Shown piece after piece: positions 45,372 through 57,290 of a stretch of DNA of 64,000 nucleotides. The DNA is from Armillaria gallica. Lineage: Eukaryota; Basidiomycota; Agaricomycetes; Agaricales; Physalacriaceae. A program made the position numbers and the translations under genes. The stretch lies in contig JBANDB010000013.1 in assembly GCA_037576215.1 (NCBI GenBank), positions 1,240,001-1,304,000 on the forward strand, in the 5' to 3' direction. The notes beneath the pieces are model-generated. The model made no database searches. It saw only the letters and a list, made by a program, of their open reading frames with translations, and was not told where the DNA came from. The first letter of the stretch is position 1. Every line of letters begins with the position of its first letter.

Positions 45372-48300
45372 TCATGAATACTTGAACTCTGGTCTCCCTA
45401 GCTCCTCTGCCACGGACCGGATGCCTGTTGATGTTTACTCTTGACGTACTCGCAGGATGTCAGATCCCGGATCCTTGCTTAAATGACAAAAACCGCTTAA
45501 TGACGCCGCAGTGTTTTTAACATACCAATGGATTGTAATGACTGTGTTTGTGCGCTCTGGAGCTGCTTTGGCCCTAGCAACTGAATACCTCTGGCCCTAG
45601 AATAGTGCCAATCAATTTACGGACTGAGGGAAACCATATAAAGCTGAGCACTGACTAGGAATGGTAATACCGGTAAGCGTTCAGTAGATATTGATGGCAA
45701 TACCGGGACCAGAACCTTAGTAGAAAGAAGCAAGGAGTCAGTAAGCGCTCTGAAAGAAAAGTATAACGCTACGTACCTGCGTAAGACCCGGGAAACTGAA
45801 GGTAGAAGGCGAAGTACTGCCCCCACTCGTGATTTCAAACTGGACACAATCTATCTGCATTCAAACAATATTAAATGAGTGGCCATATCACAAGAAACTG
45901 GACCTAGCCCGCCTAAAACTGCGCGCCCGGGTAAGAGCTAGCAGCGTGAAGAGCTAAGGGACATTTTAATTCCGGAACCAACAAATATACCGAATTACTG
46001 ACCAATCAGTTCGTGACGAAAGAGGTATTGTCCGGGCTCAATACGGTCGGGAATCGTGAAAGTTGCCATCGTTGACAATCAACGTGTCAACAGCCATGTA
46101 CTTGATGAAGCGTTTTGTCCGTCCTCGTAAATCATGAACCATGCCAAACCTATAACATCAGTATGTGTGGCGCTGTCGACCGTTAGAAGCAGGAGAGCCG
46201 ACACGAGAGAATGCGTCCTAAAGATATGACATGACGGGATTGTTGTGGCTGGAGTCAGAAGAGTCAATAGAATTATTAGCGCCATCGAGGGTGTGGTGCC
46301 ACGGTCGAGCCGGCGGAAATATGACAATCATCGTTGAAATGGGCGTGTGGTACGGGTTGATAATGCCGTTACATATCATGTCTATGAGAAATGAGTCGAT
46401 ATGTACTCGGGACTAACTTAAGCAAGAGGTCCAATTAATTGCTATCAGATGTGGTAGCAACCATGTATTATCTACGCCCGGCGTTCCCCGTTGGACCGTG
46501 CCGTGTAATCTTACTACCCACCCCCCACGTACCTCAGTTATTGGCTAGCACAAATCATCAGCTCGACGACCATGGTCCGCCCTAATAATACATACGCCAT
46601 CGTAGTCATGTACACGGATACCTTCCAGGTGACCTGCAGAGACGCCGTTGATATATATTTCCTGTAGATCTTTGTCAGAACACAGAAAGCCATGATATGC
46701 CTGAACCAGGGAAGATGGAAATGCGCCGACACTGACTTACGGCCAAATTGTTGGATACTACATTGACGCAGTGATTTCGAGTGGGTAAGGTGATAGGCCA
46801 CGCCGCTAAGGCGGCCATTGCTTGAAAACGACATCTTACAGAACTATATAAGAGAGCTGATGTCTGTATCGCGGAGTAATGGTAACATTATCACTTGACA
46901 TACTCATTTGGGATATCTGCTTTGCGGGAAAGTCACCAAATACAAGCATGACGACAATATCAAGGAGAGGAGCCGGTTTGGAAGTTGACTGGCTCTGTGA
47001 ATGCTATACAGATACAAGGCGGCAGCAAAATTTCGAGCTTCGGTGTTGTACATCCAATCCTCGGTAGTTTCCACCAGCCTGTCAACTTCGTGCAAATTGA
47101 TGAGGTCGAATTCTGGACAACCAGTATATTGAAAAACATGCATAAGGTTCTAGGGGAGGAATCAGGATTCCTGAGTAGCAGATGAGGTGTAGAGCTACAC
47201 AGCCCAAGTGGTACCGTGCCGTAGTGATGTCGATGACCAAATATAGAAAGGATAATGGGAGAAAATAAAATCATGTTGGAATCATAGATAGGTATTCAAT
47301 ATTGCGCAGGGTAGACTCCCGCTTGGAAAGCTAGATGGAAATGAACTTATATCTCCTACAGTGCTCATGTTTATACCACTTTGCAATTATATCAAGAATG
47401 TAAGCACTACGAGGTTCTCTTGCGCTTTCTCAGAGGTTCGGCACGATGCCGGATTACTACTTCTAGAGCTTTCCAGCAAAATCCCGACAAATCATGAATC
47501 AAAGGACACTCGTGGCATTTCGGCACTAGTACAATTTAGGTTAATAATGACCGCTTTGGTCTCGATCCGATGCGTCGGGTATGCGCCCAACCTTACCCGC
47601 CACTATCATCACGCCAAGCAGAAAAGCGTCAGTATCTTCCCCCGCGACCTGAAATACTGAGGCGCAATACGGAAGGATATCGACTTTCTCTTCGGAAGGG
47701 GATTTTCGGCGACGGTCCCATGCGCTTTCTAGACCGCAAGTGAGCGTACCGAGAAGTAGTTCATCATTTTTACCAACTTACTTCTCGAATTAGGCTTCCT
47801 TGAGTGCCCCAGTGTGCTCTAGGACAGGAGCGATCTTCGGTCTGGTTTGCTACCCAACGAGGCTCCGTCTACCTAAAGAACGAAGAGAAGCACGGTCCCA
47901 AGACTCGTGCTTCCATTCTTTTCATGAGTCCGCGAAACTTGCTGGTCAGATGGTGGTAAGGATGGCAGGTGCTCACCAGTAGTTCATCGATTTTCCTCGC
48001 GGTAACGCTTTGTGGAGTAGGCTATGGGAGGTGCTTGCCGATGTGTCATTGGACGATGAAAAATTTCCGGGAAGGCCTCCGTTGCGTGTACTCGTTACGG
48101 TCTTGAAGCAGCCAGGATGTATAGGACCCATATGAGAACACGAGTTTTTCGTGTTATCCACCCGCGCCGACGATAACAATCTGAACAGAAACCGGTTACA
48201 ATGATCGAAACCGTATACTTGCTAGACATCCTGAACTTTGATCCGCCTACTCGGAGGTTGGCTTTGTTCGTATTTTTGTTTCTTTCAATCACATTAGTGA

Positions 48301-51300
48301 TCATCTTCAGATATGGGTCGCAACAATCTGCTTCATATTACGGCATTTACATGAACATCAGAGACGTCATAAATGATAAGACAGTCTTGATTCTTGGAAT
48401 CTGCTTAATTTCTGCTGCATTGTAGTCACAGCGTCCTCTCTGCAGAGAGCGTCCAGACATACCCTTATGTCGCTCGATATATTTGTCGGTTTGCATTTTG
48501 AGTCAAACCGTGATTCGTGAGTCTTATTTGCGACTAGAATCTAACTCTGCAGTATCGGCAATCATCACGACACCGCGCGCGTTCGTCAGCTGTTATTGCC
48601 ATTAGCCTGTATAAGAATGCTATCTTCGTATATTCATCAGATGGTATGTACCCGTTCTTTTTCCCTATCGATTAATGTGTGCCGGTAGTGATCCATTCAT
48701 TCCGGATGATTAGGTGTAGTTTTCCAAGCTACAAGGCACCCACGAAGGACACGAGGACGGTCTATGTAGGAGACCGTGGCAGCACGTCATACTTAGAGTC
48801 ACCCTTATCTTTCAGGTACGGACATGCTTTATCTACGATCGTGGTTTCATTTCTCATCCTCACATACTTAGCTGATATTAATGAATGCCGGACCAAATAC
48901 ATACTAAAGTGACTTCCTGTTGCCTCTTCTATCATCTATGAAGAACGTCCCATGTTCTGGTGTGAAAGTTTCTACGGGCCGCATTGATTTCGTACTGATA
49001 ACTTTCAGCCGTGGCCTTCCGTGATACGCGATAAGAGGTCAAGGTAATCAGTGTGGATCAAAATTACGGTTATTTTGTTCCCTTGATATATCTTGCAAAT
49101 CATACTTACAAGCTCGCCATATCCTGTATCAATCGTTGGACGAATGTGACTGTCTGCACTTCGTTCTAACGTTTGGTCTCACCGATGCGTCTTATCTTCG
49201 CTATCCCCTTATCGGCGTTACACGCGCTGCAACCCAAGGTATCTGTTTTTGTTCGTCGATGATTTACACTGAGGCATTGCAATTTCAGAAAGCATGCAAG
49301 TCACAGGATTTGACAACCTGCATATGTCACTGTTTGTCGGTTAAGGTTTTTCCCAGAGCTGTGAAAAACCGCAATTGGCCGTGGCAAGTTCTGCAAAATC
49401 TATGGGTCCCGAAACTGTCCATTGATACATACACGGCTGACACCCTGTGGCGTCGCAGAACCCTTCTAAGGACATTGTCAACCCTCCTTCGAAGCTGCAA
49501 AATGGTATCTTCCGACCTAGACTTCCGAGTGAAGACATGAATTAATGCAAGAGTAGAAGGAGTCAGGTCCTCTCACGTATGTCGTCGGATCGATAACTTC
49601 TTTTCAAATACCTGATCAAATACTTCACATTCGTTCTCATAGGCCCATTTTCACTGTTTCTAGTTCAGTTGATAGATGACTCCGAGCATATTCGACACAG
49701 GCATACCTACCAGATCGTCGGCTCTTCGTGTTGTTTCTTTACACGATTAGGATTCACGTAGGTTTTCGCTGCTTTCAGTCCAGGTTTTGAAGGGCGTCGT
49801 TTCTATCTAGCCTCTCATTTCCGGTCGCGGGGTGTGCGTTGCTGCGAATCGGCATCATAAATGAAGGGTTACATCCGAAATGAAACCTCTGGAAAACACC
49901 CGGTAGGCGCTCATCACCGCGTTGTCTACCCACTCTTCGGGTGATGATAGGCAAGCCGTTGGTATGACAGCGTCTTTGTCTAACCGACGACATACCGACA
50001 GAAACGACAGGCTACACAGCTGTGCTTTGACTCCCCTTCTTTTCTTGGATTCGTATGATGCTGATCGATCGAGGGGGCCACCCCCATTTCATTTACTGAT
50101 CCTCAAAATTAGCTTCCATTGATTTTCACATCTCATCCTGAGAACCGCAACAGTCTTCTACAAATACCCTCAAAGTGGGTAAGAACGCGTTATTCTCCTT
50201 CGCGTAATCGCCGGGACCTGATCGAGGTCAACCTCCAGTATTCCGTAGCAACGCGTCTTCTTGGCCCGAGAAACCTCGTCAGGAATGATGATCACAGGTC
50301 CGCTTGCGAACTTTGGGGCCGGAGGTCGCGTCATATCATTGTTATATACTGTCAGCTGAGGACGCAAATGCCCAAGGGTGGGGCAAGATCACGACATATG
50401 GATGCACGTCCCAAGATTGAGTCATTGACGTGTCGTACGACTCGAAGTGGACGGTTCGTTGTTCTCCATTAATTGCGAATTCGTCCCTAAAATTTGGTCC
50501 TGGTCTAGGCTTCCCCAGTCTAAATAAACTAACCTACATGAATGTCATGTGTTCGTCGCGTTGCTGTTGCAACTATTCCTGGAGAAGTAAGAAACGTGGG
50601 TGACATCGGTCTCCATTCAATTTCGGCGTCGGCGCTGGTCAGGGTTTGGCCCAGGGACCTCGTTTGACAGTTCAGCTCGTCCAAGCCAACCGAACGCCCG
50701 TCCAGGTGATCTATGACTGCACGGGTTCTTCGAACACTGTTCAGTTTTTCGCCACTCGGAACAATTCTGCAAGTCACCGCACGGGTCTTCGCCCCGACGC
50801 AAGAAAGAAAAGCGTGTTGCAAGTCATGTGTGCAATATTGCGCCTTGGATGCTGCAAGGCGCCACTTTGTATTAATATCTACATACACCGACTGTCAATA
50901 TTTGCGGTTCTTGTTCGATTAGGTTCCCGATATTGGAGGTAGTTCCGGTATGTCGTGTTATGATCGCCACACATGCGACTCTTGATGTTCTCCTATAGCT
51001 TAGAGGGCACATCGCATTGGACTGTCAGGTAGTATGAGTTAGTCTGCCTGAGATAATAGTCGATTGACAGATGGACGTTTATGCGGGTTTGTCTGTGTCA
51101 TCGGCAAGGGCTATCTTAAAGTCTTATCTGTTGGCCGGAATCCGGAAGCCTTCCATTTCCCACTTCACGTTCGATTGGAATCAGCAAATGGATCCCGGGT
51201 GGTGTTCATTGGCGATTTCGTCGTACGACAGTGACGTCGAGAGGCCGGGCTGTTCTATTCCGCCTTCAGTCCCTTATCTGCTTTGCTTTTATACGTCTGG

Positions 51301-51558
51301 ATTTTCTCTCGATTTGCTTGTGACGACGACCCGACGGTTTTCTTCTTAAGGAAGCCTACACGAGGCAATGCCGGTTGGTGCCGTAAACGTGTTACTGAAT
51401 TCCTTCCCGAAACGAACTAGTCCGCTACAGCCCATTGACGCAAAACAAATCTTGATTTGCTTCTTGGGTCAATGATGCCTGGTGAGGGTCTTTGTTATAA
51501 ATACGCTGCGCCCTCGAATCTTTACCTATTAGGATTGTTCGCTTTTTCTTACACCAGG
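45372..51558. other. About 6 kb gene-poor region
   Basis: No gene I can support. Many ORFs of 60-135 codons occur on both strands, often overlapping antisense, with scattered hydrophobic pieces (for example plus 48201-48425, LALFVFLFLSITLVIIF; minus 47143-46904, INLHEVDRLVETTEDWMYNT) but no family motif, consistent splicing or paralog in the window. It may hold decayed genes or transposon debris. Confidence 0.35.
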
Positions 51559-51565
51559 TATAAAA
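51559..51565 (+). promoter_or_regulatory. TATA box and pyrimidine tract of the DUF6593 gene
   Basis: TATAAAA at 51559, followed by a C/T-rich run (51595-51640, TCCCCCCCCTCCCTCTCC-like) that ends shortly before the ATG at 51666. In fungi this TATA-plus-pyrimidine layout is typical of strongly expressed genes. Confidence 0.6.
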
Positions 51566-51665
51566 GGCGACCGCTTGTTCTCGCAGCCTCCACACCTCCG
51601 ATCCCCCCCCTCCCTCTCCGCTCTCCTCTCCCCAATTGCTGTGACCCCTCACTTTACCACGTACC

Positions 51666-52401
51666 ATGCAACGAGGACCTCTACCTTATATCTTGGAGGA
51701 CAGAACCGGCACCAACACCGGCTCTGACTTTGATGACATCTACGACCGACTTTTTTTCCGTGTGGCGCGTTCACCAGCTCAAACGGCGACTATGATCTAC
51801 AACATGCACCGTCGAGCATCACGTCACCGGGATTCATTGCCGTTTACCCAAGACCCCATTGTCGTTCTTGATTTCCTGCATGACGAGTCCCTCGGAACTG
51901 TATCGTTCATTCGTCCCAACGGTCGAATATCCCAAGCCATGTCAAAATATCTTAGGAAAACCTCTTTGTTTGGATCGTAAGTCCTTCGGCTACTCATCTG
52001 AAAGCCCCCAACAGCTTTTCTGATCGCTCCTTAGATCACTGTCACGAAAATTTGCAGGCTCTGATGGACGAGAGTACAGATGGAGTTATCGTTCGGTCGA
52101 CGGACAGGAGTGGACGGTGAGTTCCTGGTTCTTTTGCCAAGCTATCTGATTCGAGGGGGGACTAGTGCACGACAGGCGCTGAAAACTACCTAGTCGCGCA
52201 TTACGACCTGAAGAAACCGGACGTCCGTGTATATGGCGTGTCGGGGCACACCCTGACGATATACGAAGCCTTCATCCATATGGCAGTTGGTGAGAAGCTC
52301 TACAGCCTTTTGGTTCTGTTACCGTTACCGACCCATCTTTTTCATCAGAGCTGATGACTTCGCTAACAATCATGCGCCATATCGCACAGCACAACCTGTG
52401 A
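51666..52401 (+). CDS. DUF6593 domain protein
   Basis: Start at 51666 (MQRGPLPYILEDRTGTNTGS). Exon 1 continues FDDIYDRLFFRVARSPAQTA, then DPIVVLDFLHDESLGTVSFI and MSKYLRKTSLF. Three GT-AG introns join FAGSDGREYRWSYRS VDGQEWT, CTTGAENYLVAHYDLKKPDV RVYGVSGHTLTIYEAFIHMA and ELMTSLTIMRHIAQHNL, with stop 52399-52401. The order (F.D.GREYRW, W.C......LVAHYD....., LTI...., terminal helix) is that of the fungal DUF6593 family, intracellular proteins of unknown function often present in several copies in mushrooms. Domain complete. A typical core promoter precedes it. Confidence 0.82.
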
Positions 52402-53670
52402 TTCATTCCCATGGTTGGGGCTTCGCTCGCATAGAGGTATAGCTACGATTACCTCGAACTTCGGTTATTATCTATTTGTATAATTTGCTATTACGAATTG
52501 CTTTGCAGTGTATCTATATAATATTAACAACGTGTATCTTGCTTGCTCCGTGTCCAGAATGTACAGATGATGCACATGCACCTGTACTCTATTCCTGTAT
52601 GAGGACGCACATGTATCAGGTTAATATGCTCCAGACACACCTCCGTGTGAACGGAGAGCTCGCTACTACTTATAGCTGGTGAAGGGTACTGATACTGAAT
52701 CAAATTCACTATATTTGGGTCATTAATTGCCACGCATACTGATTCTGACTCCAGCGTCGAAGTATAAGCTGTTACCGTTGCTGTCTTGGGTATTCCTGTC
52801 TATAAATTTAGTCGAGAAGGCCTGGAAGAGACTTGAGGATTACTGGTCAAATGAATCGAATTTATAGCCGATGCAGTCATTTACAAAGTTGGCGACTGCT
52901 TTGTCTCATGCCAGCCGATGCATGGCCTCCTGTATTTGCTCCAGTATCATCCATTGAACGATTGGACAAAACAGAAGCATTTGTTTCTGTATACTATGAT
53001 GTTCTTATTGCCAGCATCTTGTTCATGGCAATGAAATAATAGCATCGACAAGATAATATGTTATTAGTTTGAGAATCGCATCAAGCATCGTACAAGAGAA
53101 CTTTGGGGCGCATAGCTAGTCTCTAGTAGACAGACGCCACATACATGACTACGGCGGGGGTGTGGAGTCTATTGCTTAATTTGGCCATCCATCGATGGGA
53201 CTTCGGCAAAGGATAAATCTCGTATTATCAGGTATTGGGTCGCATAATGAACATTGAAGATGAAGCATATCTAATATTCCAAGTCTACGATATAAAATTA
53301 ATGAATTAAGAGGGGAAAGCAAAGCAAGCAATATTTTCTATCAAACGCTCCTTCCGGCTTGGAGACGGCATCCCAAATTTGCCGCCGGTAAACTCAAAAC
53401 TTAATCGATTTGGAGGAGTGCCGATCCGCGGCCATCAAATTATCTAAGACTTTGTCATAACGGCAAACCTCCCCGCGGGATAGAGCAAGAAAAGAATTTG
53501 CTGCCTATTGTATGTCTAAAGTTGCTGTTGTTATGCGTTCTCAACTCTTGGCATAAAATCTCCCTTGAATCTCCCAAAAACCAATTACATCCAGATAGGA
53601 GCTCCTCTCCTTTCCGGGTGCTTTATTTTTTTAATTTAAATTGACCTCAACCATCGGAACGAAGGTACCG
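52402..53670. other. AT-rich intergenic stretch
   Basis: No supported gene between the DUF6593 gene and HAP5. Base composition is noticeably A+T-rich around 52440-53650. Confidence 0.45.
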
Positions 53671-53671
53671 A

Positions 53672-53691
53672 TCCCTAGGGTTAGGGTTAAC
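53672..53691 (+). promoter_or_regulatory. Telomere-repeat-like (telobox) motif before HAP5
   Basis: CCCTAGGGTTAGGGTTAACC, i.e. two TTAGGG units flanked by a partial inverted copy, about 30 bases upstream of the HAP5 ATG. Confidence 0.5.
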
Positions 53692-53720
53692 CTTCCCACC
53701 CGACTTGAACAGTTACCACG

Positions 53721-54554
53721 ATGACCTCCCCCAATCCGCAGCCCTTCGTCCAGGCGGGCGATCCCCTCAATGAATTCCTCCGTTCCTTCTGGCAGCGACA
53801 GGTCGATTCTGCAGAACAAGAAACACCCGATTTCCGACACCCGGCCCTCCCCCTTGCTCGAATCAAAAAAGTCATGAAAAGTGATCCAGACGTCAAAGTA
53901 AGCGTACTCAGAACTCGTCGCTCTTCCCACATTCAAAATTCCAGTGTAAAAGATGATTGCTGCTGATGGTGCGAGCTTCTTTTGTTCGCTTTGTTGTTTA
54001 TCAACCTCCCCTCACTAGCGCCTATCTTGTTTTGCAAAGCCTGTGAAAGTACGTGACCGACTATATTGAAGGGATTCTTTTATTGACACTTGTGTCTTTA
54101 GTATTCATCGCAGAGATTACTGCCCGGGCTTTTATCATTGCGGATTCTAATAAACGCCGGACGCTGTCCAGGTCAGACATCGCCAAGGCTCTGAGCAAAT
54201 CGGACCAGTTCGATTTTTTAATTGACATTGTACCACGGGAGGAGCTTCCGTTCCCTACTGGGAGTGTTGTGAGGAAGGCGGGAGGCACGGAGAATATCAA
54301 GCAGGAGCAGGTTAGTTATGGCCTTCTGCCCTTGTGCCGTTGATAGTAATATTGATTGGCAGAGAACGGGAACCGGGGACGGTAATGTGAACTTGGCCTC
54401 GAATGATACGAACGTTGGAAGTAGTTCGGAGGTTCTGGAGCAGGTGGATCTTGCAATTATCTATTCAGTGCGATCTACAGCTGACCTTGATCTTTGACAG
54501 CTCGAAACGCTATTGAATAACTCTCGGCCGGGAGAAAGGCCCAACATGACATGA
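53721..54554 (+). CDS. HAP5: CCAAT-binding factor subunit, NF-YC/HAP5-like
   Basis: Histone-fold subunit that pairs with NF-YB/HAP3 and, with HAP2, binds CCAAT boxes in nuclear promoters. Start at 53721 ([20 protein letters not shown]). Exon 1: [37 protein letters not shown]. Three GT-AG introns then give a mini-exon [15 protein letters not shown] and [47 protein letters not shown], which is the complete HAP5 histone fold including the [11 protein letters not shown] start and FLIDIVPR end. A short Gly/Asn/Ser-rich tail follows (three more exon parts) to the TGA at 54552-54554. Compact for the family but complete over the conserved core. Confidence 0.92.
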
Positions 54555-55153
54555 ATCTCACAACTGTAAATGTACAATAATATACCAGGCTCCTATGTTA
54601 TTTTTGCTAGTGTGGTCATTCTGTCAGTTTTATCACCGGTCAGGAAGCGTTCGTGTTCAAGACGCCGGTGCAGGTGCTGGACCTACGCGAGATACCGATT
54701 AGGACGGAACTCATTTCCCGTCAGGCAGCCAGGTTCTCGCCACAATAATGCTAAGGTGATTCCGGTCAGAAGATCTGGGCGCGTTATCTACCCAGCTTAC
54801 GGACCGTATACCGGCGAATAATCACAGCGTTGCGTCGGGTAGCTTGCCAAGGTTGTACCGGTGCGGCTAGGTTAAAGAACGTTCTGCACATACACATGCA
54901 TTGCGGGGGCTGTATTCACTTCGCCGTGGGGAGCTGCAAAAAACAGTTCTGTTCGAGTCGCTCCTCCTATGTTTTCTGCGAGGCATAGGCTGCCTTTGAT
55001 CTAGACCCAATACCCCACCGCCGCCTCCATACCCTCGTCGGCACCGAGCAGATACAGATGATTTCTCATATACAAGGTACTAATATAGATTCATAGATGG
55101 AAAAAACAAAGTATCACGGACAAATACAACATCTAAAACCATACCGGAAACAC
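54555..55153. other. Intergenic stretch between HAP5 and the small membrane protein
   Basis: Convergent gene ends with no supported gene between them. A plus-strand ORF at 54570-54824 has no domain. Confidence 0.4.
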
Positions 55154-55666
55154 CTAGGAATCCGCCTTATTCAGTGGCTCCATCGCAGAATCCTCGGGCT
55201 CTTTCGCTCCTCTCTTCCGCTTGATGAACTCCACGATCTTCTCTTTGAAGTAGTATGCCAGGAACAACAACACTGTAGAGAGGTGTAGCGATAAGCATGC
55301 GGATTAGAACGTCGATCAACTGACCTGCTAAGATGCATCCTGCAGTGATCCCTGCTGTAGCCCCCTTCGACAGCCTATGATGTGGACAAGGTATTTCTAT
55401 AGCATGGAGGTAACTAATTGACAAAAAAACCTGAGCTCCTCCTGGGTTTTGCGTGGCACCCAAACTCACTCTCGATAACAGCGATTATTGTTCCCATAGT
55501 AAATTGCGGTTGTTGTAGAACTGGGGATATTAGAATTGATAGAAACGCTTTGTGTTCCACTGCTTTTGTCGCTACTTTTACTGCTAATTTTGCCCCCGCC
55601 TTTTGCGACAGGGTTGGCGAATGCAGCGGCGCGGACTAGTGTGAGGATAAGGACTAGGCAGTCCAT
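55154..55666 (-). CDS. Small type I membrane protein, paralog of the 44648 gene
   Basis: Start at 55666 gives a signal peptide (MDCLVLILTLVRAAAFANP), then KGGG and a Ser-rich stretch (ISSKSSDKSSGTQSVSIN), then YYGNNNRCYR. With the acceptor at caattag (about 55405), exon 2 reads YLHAIEIPCPHHRLSKGATA and GITAGCILA. After a gtcagt...ctacag intron, exon 3 completes the membrane segment and basic tail (VLLFLAYYFKEKIVEFIKRK, GAKEPEDS) and ends LNKADS at 55154. Exon boundaries, KGGG, the CY pair, EI.CP and GA..GI match the gene at 44648-45371. Function unknown. A different acceptor (ctatag, 55396) would put exon 2 out of frame, so homology decided the model. Confidence 0.7.
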
Positions 55667-57290
55667 CCCTCTGAAGGGATCGACAGCTGTAAAGATGGGG
55701 GTTGACTCGGATGCAAGCTGGGACTCCGTAGAATATTTATTCGGACGTTGGTGCTATGAGGGGAAGGTGTTGTTTCCCGGATCTTCTCGTTATTACACGG
55801 TCCCTTCTCCTTCGGAAAAACACATTATAGCAGCGGTAAGTAATATAGCGCCATGATCACACACAGGTATTCGTGGGCGGTTGCACACACTTTTATCGCT
55901 AGGAAGTAGATGGAAAGAAAGAAGCATTGTTTTCAACTATTATACGTTTACCGAGTGCAAAATCCTCACCGTGAGGTCCTTTGACAGCTGGCGTGTCTTG
56001 GCAAAGTCACCGAACGCACAGCACGATGCTGTTAGCAAGCTGTAAGGGGATCCGGCAGTTGCCGAATGTTTGTTGGAATCGTTCAGCGTTAGCGCGCGCT
56101 TAACCTTAGTCAAACAGCGTATCCATGACTAACATTTTACTCAAGGACCTATCTGCTGCTATGAAAGAAGTCATTCGTCAACAGCTTTTTGTTTGCCGTA
56201 ATCTTGCGTCCTGTTGTTGTTAATTTGTTGAATGTTCCCTTGAAGAGTCTTCAGTCACGGTTTAGACATCACAAAACCTCCCACCAAAACTCGTCGATAC
56301 TATTGCTATCGGCTTTCTTGGAGGGGACGGACTCTGAGATGCAAAAAATATCAAGCATCCCTGTATGTTATCTACAGCCTGCTCAATGCATGCGAATCTT
56401 CCGTCGTTTTGCCTACTAATTCTGGCTAGCCTCACGAAGGGTTCGTGTCTTTGCCATATCCCATCTCATAGCCACGCCTACTGATGTTTCCGCGTAGTAT
56501 CTTTGCAACGTTCTCAAAGCAGATGGCCAACTGACGTCTCCATCTTTTTCGCGCACCGCTCTGTTTGTTTCCCGCTCGTCGCAGAACTTAAGAACACGTT
56601 CGCTCGATGATGGGCTACTATTCGTTAGCACCACTTCGAATAGTGCCAGGGTAAGGGATAGCATCTTCCGCCTTAAAATCATTGGCTTCATCTGTGTGGA
56701 ACGAGGACCACGAAATGATTAGGACTATGCATACTTGCGGATCACTGGTCGGATGGCCCGCCAAGTGCGCAGCAGAACACGGCTAATACAAAATTCGTCT
56801 CCAGAAATTCAGGGACCTCCTTGCCACCTCAAAGACGAAACTCTTAGCCTGGACCTAACCCGAAAGGCCCCCGTCTGCTAGATGCGCAAGTTCTCCGTCG
56901 ATCGCCGGCTGGCAGTTGCGATCCTGGCTCATCAACACGCTCTCGACGATACAGGTAGTATCTAACTATCCAGGACGTCCCTAGATATGAAGGGTCATTG
57001 TGGTGAATCATTACGTTGTGATGGAAGAGCCTGATGGTTATCCTGAGCAGATGATAGGTTTCAGACAGGGATGTATTTACTTGTAGGTAATTATGGGTGA
57101 TATCCACCTGCTTGTGAAACGTCAGCTCGAACTTGAAACAACTAGTGGCTAGTAAAGCGCAGTCTGTTTCGTCTTGCTGTAAGTAATGTCATCATGGAAC
57201 TTTCATGGGTATCGAACGGGCTAATATCGCCTCCCATTGTTACAAATAATATTATCAACTTGGAGCGGCTTTCAACTCAGACGGTCGTAG
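55667..57290. other. Intergenic stretch
   Basis: No gene supported. One minus-strand ORF (56691-56416) reads protein-like (SSERVLKFCDERETNRAVRE KDGDV) but has no recognised relatives or partner exons. Confidence 0.35.

Noticed and set aside
48201..48425. A membrane protein gene
   Set aside because: A single hydrophobic stretch with no splice partners or relatives seen; the opposite strand is equally open.
50529..51349. Possible gene or DUF6593 paralog upstream of the DUF6593 gene
   Set aside because: Long ORFs occur on both strands, but none shows the GREYRW or other DUF6593 landmarks.
54570..54824. Plus-strand ORF after HAP5
   Set aside because: Arg/Cys-rich chance-like translation, no domain.
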